NCBI GenBank assembly: GCA_022708765.1
Contig: JAKIYB010000021.1
Span: 13,226 to 18,517, forward strand
DNA length: 5,292 bases
Direction: 5' to 3'
Source of the DNA: Armatimonadota bacterium
GTDB lineage: Bacteria > Armatimonadota > Hebobacteria > CAIYQO01
Part shown: positions 1-4,903 of the stretch, piece by piece
Layout: every line of letters begins with the position of its first letter
Numbering within the stretch: the first letter of the stretch is position 1
The notes under the pieces: generated by a model
What the model saw: the letters and a program-made list of their open reading frames with translations, nothing else
Database searches by the model: none
What the model was told of the DNA's origin: nothing
Position numbers and translations under genes: made by a program

Positions 1-648
1 CACACAACGATCCCAGCCAATGACCAGACAAATGCGGTCATCAATGACGGCGGAATCTGGACGGCTTCCGCCGATAGCAAGGCGATACGCATTCGGCACT
101 ATACCCCGTCGGGGACAGGCGATCTCGATGTGCCGGTACCCGTGCGGACAACCCGTATTCAATCAATGGCTACCGCACGCGGTTCACTATATCTGATCAC
201 CGCTGATGGTCGCCTCATCACCTGCGCTGCCGCCGATTTGCGGGAATATGGCGCTGCGCTGAAAAAGGGATTGCATCCTCTGTGGTCACCCCTCGTTACT
301 CGCCTCCTTGGGCCATCTACAGCGAAGGAACTCGGTGACACGTTTCATCCAGAGCAATCCATCATGATCCATACCGAACAAGGGTATCAACCCTTCATTA
401 TCGTCGGCACGTCTCACGGTCCACTCTTTGTGCCGAATCATGCCGTCGGGCGAGAATCGGCAACGCTTGTTCCGTCACTTGCCGCCTATGATACTGCTTT
501 CGCCACCTATCGCGACGCCACCGGCGAATGGCTCGTGATGGGCGGAAAACATGGCATAGTGATGCTGCCGATAAGTGTAATCAAAGCATCAAACTTCGCG
601 GCGAGTGGTTTCGCTGTTGAGAGCGATAATGCTGCAAATGACAGATAG
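1..648 (+). CDS. Partial protein of unknown function, possible beta-propeller (5' end off window)
   Basis: The reading frame is open from base 1 to the TAG at 646-648, giving 215 residues. It has no stop upstream of the in-frame GTG at 130, so I treat the gene as truncated by the window edge rather than starting there. No family is recognised. Four short segments share a pattern of glycine, hydrophobic strand, polar turn (often S/T-x-D/H-G) and second strand: about residues 17-34 (GGIWTASADSKAIRI), 61-79 (GSLYLITADGRLI), 130-148 (PFIIVGTSHGPLFV) and 175-192 (GEWLVMGGKHGIVML). Spacing is roughly 44, 69 and 45 residues, which would suit blades of a beta-propeller or WD-like repeat protein; this is inference from pattern only. 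No transmembrane segment is visible in the part present. The next gene starts 72 bases downstream on the same strand, so co-transcription is possible. Certainty that it is coding is good; the fold is a guess. Confidence 0.7.
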   Translation, partial: HTTIPANDQTNAVINDGGIWTASADSKAIRIRHYTPSGTGDLDVPVPVRTTRIQSMATARGSLYLITADGRLITCAAADLREYGAALKKGLHPLWSPLVTRLLGPSTAKELGDTFHPEQSIMIHTEQGYQPFIIVGTSHGPLFVPNHAVGRESATLVPSLAAYDTAFATYRDATGEWLVMGGKHGIVMLPISVIKASNFAASGFAVESDNAANDR

Positions 649-720
649 GGAAATGACATTGTTCCCAGGATGTTCAAGCTTCCATAGGAAGTCCATTTCA
701 ATACAGGAGTATCACACACC
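649..720. other. Intergenic leader with weak hairpins and an 8-bp direct repeat
   Basis: This 72-base gap separates the partial gene from the exported-protein gene. It holds two small inverted repeats: GGGAA at 648-652 with TTCCC at 662-666, and CTTCC at 679-683 with GGAAG at 687-691. Neither is followed by a T-run, so neither is a convincing terminator. The 8-mer AAATGACA occurs at 636-643 and again at 651-658, on either side of the stop codon. No promoter stands out. Confidence 0.3.
705..709 (+). promoter_or_regulatory. Ribosome binding site for the exported-protein gene
   Basis: AGGAG lies 11 bases before the ATG at 721. The spacing is slightly long, but the start is supported because the encoded N-terminus is a complete Sec signal peptide, which would be lost with any later start. 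Confidence 0.7.
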
Positions 721-2259
721 ATGCGAATCACACCTTACGACCTGCCGACAGCGCTGCTGGTCGGCCTCCTTACGCTGCTCTGCCTGCCATTGGCAGTTCG
801 CGCGCAGGGGAATGCGCCGGATATCCCCAGTGTCTATGACACCACCCCGGCTCCGGTGGATATTCCCGCTGCCGATCTGCTGGCCAGGGTAGAGAAGGTG
901 AAGAACGGCCTGTTCTTCTGCGAGGATTACCCCGCCTTCGGGAAAGTAGATATTGAGTTTGACGGCTTCCTCATTCCCAATGGCGCGTATGCGACGGTCC
1001 ACTGCACCTGGGCGAAACTCGTTTCGCGCCAGGGGAAAAATATCATGCGGGCGCCAACCGCGAAGGAGAAAGAAGAGGCGGTCTATGTCATCGGCTCCGT
1101 GTCACGCATCTACATGACGGATCGAAAACAGGAACCGGCTTACGCGGAAGGCAAGGCAAACCTGCGCGTCCCGTGCAAGTTCAGCCGGGTGGAATTCACC
1201 GCCGCGGAAGGCGGGGTAACGAAACAGGCCGGAAAATTCGCGGTCACCCTGAACTACTGCCGAAACAACCGGGCGTCGCTGCGCATACAGGCTCCCGAGA
1301 AAGACGAACCGATTATCGTCATCCGTGACAAGACCGGCGACCGCCTGGACGAGGACGAATGGAGCCGATGGCAAAACGGGCAGATATGGAACGTGGATTA
1401 CACCATGAAAGGGCTCATTGAGAAAATCGAGGTGTTCATCCCTATCGAATACGTCTCAACAATCGTGGCGGTGATAGCCGGCACCGCGCCGGATATCATG
1501 GCGGCGTCCAGAAATAACACCGTCCCGGTGGCGAAATATGCCCGCTATATGCCGGAACCGGCGCCGGTTGCGACCGAGACACTCGATTTGGAAGCGCTCA
1601 AGGCGCAGACGAAGATGGCGCTCCAGCGCTGCTGTGATTACAACAATTTCAACGCCCCTGAACTGGTCATCACGCTGCCCCCCATACTCAACAGCGCTTT
1701 CGCGAAGATTGACTGCGGGGAGCCGAAGCTGTTTGACCCGGATGGAAAAACAGTGCCGTATCGGCTGATTGAACAACCCTCCGCGCAGCATCAGTCGCGC
1801 AATATCCGGCAGTTCTGGGGGGAGAAAAGCGGGTGGGCGGAATTCATGCGCGCCACGGGCACGGTGCGCATCCGCTATCCGGCGTCCTTTAAAGTGGTGA
1901 CGGTGACCAAGGCGCAGCCGCGCGCCGGCGCAGTCGCGGTCAACTTCAGCGGCGCGCTGCTGAAAATCGCCGGCATTGACGGCATAGTCTCCGCCAACTT
2001 CCATCTGCAAGATCGCATGACGCTGGTGCGCGCGTATAACGGCGCCGGTCTCCCGCTGAAGCGGATCGAGAGTTACTCCGGTTCGAGCTTCAACAATAAC
2101 GTCAACTGGCAGCACTTCGCCTTCTGGGGCAACCCCACCGAAGCGCGGGTATTCACCGTCGCCAACTGGCTGACGCTGGAATTCCCCCTGGATGACATGC
2201 CCATGCCGGCGAAATTGCCGGATACCCAGCGCGGCAAGAAGCCGGAAGGCTATCTGTAA
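721..2259 (+). CDS. Exported protein of unknown function with internal tandem duplication
   Basis: The protein has 512 residues and I do not recognise its family. It begins with a Sec signal peptide: a short polar start, a hydrophobic core (residues 10-26) and a likely signal peptidase I site after VRA at 26-28. Cys21 lacks a proper lipobox (Leu at -1), so a lipoprotein is unlikely. The mature part consists of two related modules, about residues 55-252 and 292-490, joined by a proline-rich linker (near 265-288). At an offset of 237 residues the modules align without gaps from 61 to 106, with identities at K61/K298, L64/L301, C67/C304, D69/D306, Y70/Y307, F73/F310, N87/N324, A89/A326, A91/A328, C95/C332, K99/K336, L100/L337, G105/G342 and K106/K343. 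Weaker matches continue to the module ends. The paired cysteines (67/95 and 304/332) suggest one disulphide per module. The beta-rich pattern (alternating hydrophobics, many G and P) fits a periplasmic or surface binding protein, but no catalytic motif is visible. The coding call is strong; function is unknown. Confidence 0.9.
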   Translation: MRITPYDLPTALLVGLLTLLCLPLAVRAQGNAPDIPSVYDTTPAPVDIPAADLLARVEKVKNGLFFCEDYPAFGKVDIEFDGFLIPNGAYATVHCTWAKLVSRQGKNIMRAPTAKEKEEAVYVIGSVSRIYMTDRKQEPAYAEGKANLRVPCKFSRVEFTAAEGGVTKQAGKFAVTLNYCRNNRASLRIQAPEKDEPIIVIRDKTGDRLDEDEWSRWQNGQIWNVDYTMKGLIEKIEVFIPIEYVSTIVAVIAGTAPDIMAASRNNTVPVAKYARYMPEPAPVATETLDLEALKAQTKMALQRCCDYNNFNAPELVITLPPILNSAFAKIDCGEPKLFDPDGKTVPYRLIEQPSAQHQSRNIRQFWGEKSGWAEFMRATGTVRIRYPASFKVVTVTKAQPRAGAVAVNFSGALLKIAGIDGIVSANFHLQDRMTLVRAYNGAGLPLKRIESYSGSSFNNNVNWQHFAFWGNPTEARVFTVANWLTLEFPLDDMPMPAKLPDTQRGKKPEGYL

Positions 2260-2276
2260 TCAACCTATCGAGCATG

Positions 2277-2330
2277 AAACTCCCTATCCCAAGCGTTGGG
2301 AGAGGGGGCAGGGGGTGAGGGCCGAACGTG
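2277..2330. repeat. G-rich interspersed-type repeat with imperfect hairpin
   Basis: An 11-position stem with one mismatch pairs 2282-2292 with 2296-2306 around the 3-base loop GCG; its core is TCCCAA/TTGGGA. It is followed by a run of G-rich sequence (GGGGGCAGGGGGTGAGGG, 2304-2321). From memory, similar G-rich segments with a TTGGGAGAGGG core are common intergenic repeats in several environmental phyla; I could not search for copies. It lies just after the stop of the exported-protein gene, so it might also act in 3'-end formation, but no T-run follows it. Confidence 0.5.
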
Positions 2331-2381
2331 TAAGCGAAAGTCCTGTTATACATAGTATTACTCCGCGGTATGCATGCTCAT

Positions 2382-2456
2382 TAATTCGGTGACTGCCTCC
2401 TTTTTTGGGAGTGGAGTGGAACGGAACGGACGAAAAAGGAGGCAGTCACCGAATTA
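2382..2456. repeat. Perfect 24-bp inverted repeat with 27-base GGA-pentamer loop
   Basis: The left arm (2382-2405) and right arm (2433-2456) are exact reverse complements over 24 bases, beginning TAATTCGGTGACTGCCTCC on the left. The 27-base centre (2406-2432) is almost wholly five tandem pentamers starting at 2408: GGAGT, GGAGT, GGAAC, GGAAC, GGACG. As RNA this would be a very stable long hairpin. No T-run follows the right arm, so it is not a standard intrinsic terminator in the + direction. No clear target-site duplication flanks it. A small non-autonomous element, a REP-like repeat or a regulatory hairpin are all possible. Confidence 0.85.
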
Positions 2457-2464
2457 CCCCTCAG

Positions 2465-2496
2465 CTCCTCCGCGCTCTTGCGCTCTCTGGGGTGAA
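2465..2496. repeat. Interspersed repeat copy A (upstream of rhaB)
   Basis: This 32-base C/T-rich then G-rich segment, starting CTCCTCCGCGCTCT and ending GGTGAA, matches a second copy at 4860-4892 in 27 of 33 aligned columns with one single-base gap. Both copies have the same orientation and each lies upstream of a sugar-enzyme gene. From memory, related CTCTGCG-type repeats are widespread in environmental bacterial genomes; the genome copy number is unknown here. Confidence 0.65.
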
Positions 2497-2570
2497 ATTC
2501 TGAATTCATAATCCAGCAGGAGCCTTCCGCCTCCTCGTCGTACTAACAGGCAACACAACCTTATTCAACA

Positions 2571-2576
2571 GGTGGA
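2571..2576 (+). promoter_or_regulatory. Ribosome binding site deciding the rhaB start
   Basis: GGTGGA, matching part of the AGGAGGTGA consensus, ends 4 bases before the ATG at 2581. An in-frame GTG at 2572 lies inside this site, which argues that GTG is part of the binding site and that ATG 2581 is the true start. Confidence 0.55.
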
Positions 2577-2580
2577 CGGC

Positions 2581-4068
2581 ATGGCGAAGAAGATATATGT
2601 GGCGGCGGTGGATCTGGGCGCGGAGAGCGGGCGCGTCAGCCTGGGCAAATTTGATGGCGCGCAACTTGAGATCGAGGTGGTGCACCGTTTTTCGAACGAG
2701 TCGGCGCGGTTGAACGGCACCCTCACCTGGAACAGCGTGGGCTGGTTCCTCAATATCCTGAAGGGCCTGCGGCTGGCGAAGGCGGAAGCGGACGGACCGA
2801 TTGCCGCCGTCGGCGTGGATACCTGGGGCGTGGATTTCGGCATCCTCGACGGCAACGGCCAGTTACTCGGCACGCCCATTCATTACCGCGATAGCCGCAC
2901 CGAGAGCCTCATCGAGGAAGTGACGGCGAAACACATCTCCCGTGAGGACATTTTCGCCCGCACCGGCATCGCCTTCTGGCCATTCAACACCCTCTTTCAG
3001 TTGCGCGCGATGGCGAATGCGAAATCGCCGACGCTGTATGCTGGGTCCACGCTGCTCTTCACCCCCGACCTCATCCATTACTGGCTAAGCGGAGCCATGG
3101 CAGCCGAGCGTTCCATCGCCAGCACCTCGCAGTGCATGGACGTGAATAAGGACGCCTGGGCGGCCGACCTGTTGGAAGCGCTGGATATCCCGACGGACAT
3201 CATGCCGGAGATCGTGCCTTCCGGCACCGTGCTGGGGCCGTTGCTGCCCGAGATTGCCGACGAGGTGGGCATCAGCGGCATGCAAGTCATCACTCCCGCC
3301 GCGCACGACACCGCGTCAGCGGTAGTCGCCACTCCGCTTTCCTCACCAAACGCGGCGTATCTCAGCTCCGGCACCTGGTCGCTGCTGGGCATCGAAACGA
3401 TGACCCCGACCGCCACCGTAGAAGCGCTGAACGCGGAATTCACTAACGAGCGCGGCATCGCCGGCACCTACCGTTTCCTGCAGAATATCATGGGCCTCTG
3501 GTTGGTGCAGCAGACCCGTGCCGCATGGGCGCGGGACGGCGAACACTTTGATTACGCCGCCCTCGCCGCCCTCGCTCAGGACGCTCCCGCCTTCCGCGCG
3601 TGGATCAACCCGAACGACCTGCGCTTCTACGCCCCGGCCAACATGGTGGAGGAAATCCGCCAGGCCTGCGCCGAGAGCGGCCAGACTGTTCCGGCGGGCG
3701 TACCCGATGTGATGCGCACGATCCTGGAGAGCCTGGCCTTCACCTACCGCGCGGCTATTGACCGGCTGGAGCGTATCAAGGGCATCCGCGTGCCGGCGCT
3801 GCATATCATCGGCGGCGGCTCGCAGAACGTGGTGCTCTCTCAGTGGACCGCCAACGCCCTCGGCCGCCCGGTCATCACCGGCCCGGTGGAAGGCACCACC
3901 ATGGGCAACCTGCTGGTGCAGCTCATGGCTCTTGGTGAGATCAAAAACCTCACCGAGACCCGTCAGGTGGTGCGCAACTCCACCGAAGTGATCACCTACC
4001 AGCCGCGCGACGCCGCGGCCTGGGAGGATGCATACGGACGATTTCTGCAGGTGACGAGGCAAGGTTGA
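2581..4068 (+). CDS. rhaB: Rhamnulokinase
   Basis: This enzyme transfers phosphate from ATP to L-rhamnulose to give L-rhamnulose 1-phosphate, the second step of the cytoplasmic L-rhamnose isomerase-kinase-aldolase pathway. It is a FGGY-family sugar kinase of 495 residues, close to the roughly 490 of the E. coli enzyme. Visible hallmarks, numbered from ATG 2581, are the N-terminal phosphate-binding motif DLGAESGR (11-18), the RhaB signature GVDTWGVDFGILD (78-90), YRDSRT (102-107), the catalytic-base segment AAHDTASAV with Asp243, SSGTWSLLG (262-270), and the C-terminal nucleotide-binding segments GGGSQN (411-416) and GPVEGTTMGN (434-443). All expected motifs are intact, so it should be active. 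An in-frame GTG at 2572 would add three residues, but it overlaps the ribosome binding site. Downstream, beyond a small membrane-protein gene, lies a sugar isomerase/epimerase-like gene, which fits a deoxy-sugar catabolic locus. The last codons sit in a 13-14 bp imperfect tandem duplication (4052-4078) whose second copy supplies the TGA stop. Confidence in function is high. Confidence 0.96.
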   Translation: MAKKIYVAAVDLGAESGRVSLGKFDGAQLEIEVVHRFSNESARLNGTLTWNSVGWFLNILKGLRLAKAEADGPIAAVGVDTWGVDFGILDGNGQLLGTPIHYRDSRTESLIEEVTAKHISREDIFARTGIAFWPFNTLFQLRAMANAKSPTLYAGSTLLFTPDLIHYWLSGAMAAERSIASTSQCMDVNKDAWAADLLEALDIPTDIMPEIVPSGTVLGPLLPEIADEVGISGMQVITPAAHDTASAVVATPLSSPNAAYLSSGTWSLLGIETMTPTATVEALNAEFTNERGIAGTYRFLQNIMGLWLVQQTRAAWARDGEHFDYAALAALAQDAPAFRAWINPNDLRFYAPANMVEEIRQACAESGQTVPAGVPDVMRTILESLAFTYRAAIDRLERIKGIRVPALHIIGGGSQNVVLSQWTANALGRPVITGPVEGTTMGNLLVQLMALGEIKNLTETRQVVRNSTEVITYQPRDAAAWEDAYGRFLQVTRQG

Positions 4069-4078
4069 CAGGCAAGGC
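4052..4078. repeat. Short imperfect tandem duplication across the rhaB stop codon
   Basis: TGACGAGGCAAGGT (4052-4065) is followed directly by TGACAGGCAAGGC (4066-4078), the same unit with one base missing. The TGA of the second unit is the rhaB stop codon (4066-4068). Confidence 0.55.
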
Positions 4079-4118
4079 AGATTGCATCGGCGCGGGCGCC
4101 CGGCCGTAAACGACCGCG
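4069..4118. other. GC-rich rhaB 3' flank with palindrome
   Basis: The 50 bases after rhaB and before the structured element contain the 8-bp palindrome GGGCGCCC at 4094-4101 within a very GC-rich run. It could be part of a 3' hairpin for the rhaB transcript, but there is no following T-run, so I do not call a terminator. Confidence 0.3.
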
Positions 4119-4260
4119 CTACCGAGCGATGCCCTGTGAACAGGGCTTTGGCGGATAGGTCGGAACAGGGGGCGATAGCCGAATCCCAGCGTTCCCAAAA
4201 AATACGGAAGCTTTGCGATTGATCCGTAACAGCCCCCTTCCAGGGGGCGTCGCTCGGTAG
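4119..4260. repeat. Structured intergenic element: closing stem around nested hairpins
   Basis: CTACCGAGCGA at 4119-4129 is the exact reverse complement of 4250-4260, and a T/G wobble continues the pairing inward. Inside the 142-base unit lie further inverted repeats: GCCCTG 4131-4136 with CAGGGC 4141-4146; GGAAC 4162-4166 with GTTCC 4191-4195, enclosing GGC 4171-4173 with GCC 4178-4180; TACGGA 4203-4208 with TCCGTA 4223-4228; and GCCCCCT 4232-4238 with AGGGGGC 4242-4248. Together they could form a multibranched RNA fold. There is no coding frame with credible features here. It may be a non-coding RNA, a leader structure for the next gene, or a folded interspersed repeat; the sequence alone does not decide. 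Confidence 0.6.
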
Positions 4261-4261
4261 A

Positions 4262-4279
4262 CCGGCCATGTATGGCCGG
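4262..4279. promoter_or_regulatory. GC-rich 18-base palindrome upstream of the membrane-protein gene
   Basis: CCGGCCAT (4262-4269) and ATGGCCGG (4272-4279) are perfect inverted arms around GT. As RNA it gives a 7-bp stem with a TGTA tetraloop. It lies 41 bases before the ATG at 4321 and directly follows the structured element. It could be an operator, a leader hairpin, or part of the same folded unit. No regulator is identified. Confidence 0.45.
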
Positions 4280-4310
4280 GCGGGGTTGGCGGGGATAGTC
4301 TCGGTAACAG

Positions 4311-4316
4311 AGGAGG
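4311..4316 (+). promoter_or_regulatory. Ribosome binding site for the small membrane protein
   Basis: A full AGGAGG lies 4 bases before the ATG at 4321. The match is strong though close-spaced, and it supports this start. Confidence 0.75.
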
Positions 4317-4320
4317 CGCT

Positions 4321-4749
4321 ATGGAAAGCAGTATCCCACCACCGGTTGGATCAGCTTCAACGCCGCCTCGGTCACCATGGAAGATAATTCTACTGGTGCT
4401 CGCGGCATTGGTCGGTCTTGGGGTGGTTATTGCTGGCGGTTTCGCATTGCTGGTTGCCTATGCTTTTTCTTATTCACCATCGGCTTCGCAGCATATTCCC
4501 TCAAAGGATGGGAAATACATACTGGTCACTTCCGTCATTACCGACAAAGCCAATCCGCAATACACGCATGTGACCTTTACAGTTCAGGATGCGGCAGGCA
4601 AGACGGTCTTTTCCGAGGTAACCGGTGCGTCGGACCGTATGAAATGGCGTATGTATTGGGGTGACAACTATCGGATATGGCTGAATAGCTCTGACATCGG
4701 CTCATACTGTTGGGATCATCAACCAGGGGGCATCTGGAAACCGCGTTAA
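4321..4749 (+). CDS. Small single-pass membrane protein of unknown function
   Basis: The protein has 142 residues and no family I can name. Residues 1-20 are short, proline- and serine-rich and probably cytoplasmic. Residues 21-49 (KIILLVLAALVGLG...) form one long hydrophobic membrane segment. The rest is a soluble domain of about 90 residues, probably outside the cytoplasm. That domain reads as a compact beta-rich unit: YILVTSVIT (66-74), THVTFTVQDAAGKTVFSEV (82-100), MKWRMYWGDNYRIWL (107-121) and the run SSDIGSYCWD (123-132), ending in GGIWKPR. The clustered Trp, Tyr, Asp and Gly residues suggest a conserved fold, but no catalytic motif is visible. Single Cys130 excludes an internal disulphide. 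A strong AGGAGG precedes the ATG. The gene lies between rhaB and a sugar isomerase-like gene on the same strand, but gaps of 252 and 154 bases make a tight operon uncertain. The sequence is visibly less GC-rich than rhaB, which may mean a different history. Confidence 0.8.
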   Translation: MESSIPPPVGSASTPPRSPWKIILLVLAALVGLGVVIAGGFALLVAYAFSYSPSASQHIPSKDGKYILVTSVITDKANPQYTHVTFTVQDAAGKTVFSEVTGASDRMKWRMYWGDNYRIWLNSSDIGSYCWDHQPGGIWKPR

Positions 4750-4859
4750 TAGACAAACCTTCTCCTTATTCAGGAGACCGATATCTCCATCGTCACAATA
4801 GTTACATTTGTTTTATGCTCACGGTATACACATCAACGGTATGGAATAATATTTCATAT
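4750..4859. other. AT-rich intergenic stretch with one small hairpin
   Basis: The gap after the membrane-protein gene holds a 6-bp stem, TCTCCT 4761-4766 with AGGAGA 4772-4777, without a T-run, so it is at best a weak terminator. Further on it is AT-rich, with TATACA (4825-4830) and TAATAT (4847-4852), either of which could be a -10 box for the downstream gene. I find no matching -35 box at 16-18 bases for either. Confidence 0.35.
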
Positions 4860-4892
4860 CTCCTCTGCGCTCTCCGCGTTCTCCGCGGTGAA
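4860..4892. repeat. Interspersed repeat copy B, adjoining a ribosome binding site
   Basis: The segment starts CTCCTCTGCGCTCT and ends GGTGAA, and is the second copy of the repeat at 2465-2496 (27 of 33 aligned columns identical, same orientation). It stops one base before the AGGAG of the next gene, so it forms the leader immediately upstream of translation initiation. Confidence 0.65.
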
Positions 4893-4893
4893 T

Positions 4894-4898
4894 AGGAG
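4894..4898 (+). promoter_or_regulatory. Ribosome binding site for the isomerase-like gene
   Basis: AGGAG lies 5 bases before the ATG at 4904, with repeat copy B ending just upstream. It supports the chosen start. Confidence 0.7.
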
Positions 4899-4903
4899 TC
4901 ATC

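Larger units (their letters stand above)
2260..2580. other. 321-base gene-free region packed with three repeat elements
   Basis: No convincing reading frame crosses this gap between the exported-protein gene and rhaB. From left to right it holds a G-rich hairpin repeat (about 2277-2330), an AT-richer stretch (2340-2381) with a TATACA box at 2347-2352 preceded by TG but no good -35 partner, a perfect 24-bp inverted repeat (2382-2456), a 32-bp interspersed repeat (2465-2496), and about 80 bases of leader before rhaB. The leader contains CATAAT at 2507-2512, which could be a -10 box, but I cannot pair it with a -35 at normal spacing. The rhaB promoter is probably in this gap but is not assigned. 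Confidence 0.6.

Noticed and set aside
130..648. GTG at 130 as the start of the first gene
   Set aside because: The frame is open all the way to base 1 with protein-like sequence, including the first propeller-like motif at residues 17-34. No good ribosome binding site precedes 130.
1456..2115. 219-codon open frame on the minus strand opposite the exported-protein gene
   Set aside because: Rich in Arg and His with low-complexity composition typical of an antisense shadow. The + strand frame has a signal peptide, a ribosome binding site and an internal duplication.
2437..2442. AGGAGG in the right arm of the 24-bp inverted repeat as a ribosome binding site
   Set aside because: No ATG, GTG or TTG follows at a workable distance, and the sequence is explained by the inverted repeat.
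2382..2456. Intrinsic terminator at the 24-bp inverted repeat
   Set aside because: The stem is far longer than usual, the loop is 27 bases, and the right arm is followed by CCCC rather than a T-run.
2572..4068. GTG 2572 as the rhaB start
   Set aside because: It lies inside the GGTGGA that best serves as ribosome binding site for ATG 2581, and the start at ATG puts the DLGAESGR motif at the usual distance from the N-terminus.
3343..4269. 308-codon open frame on the minus strand opposite rhaB
   Set aside because: It is antisense to an unmistakable rhamnulokinase with all motifs intact; long antisense frames are expected in GC-rich genes. It has no recognisable domain.
4825..4852. Sigma-70 promoter for the isomerase-like gene using TATACA or TAATAT as -10
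   Set aside because: Neither has an acceptable -35 hexamer at 16-18 bases upstream, so I list only an AT-rich stretch.
2465..4892. CRISPR-like array from the two similar 32-33 base repeats
   Set aside because: Only two diverged copies about 2.4 kb apart with genes between them, and no regular spacers or cas genes.
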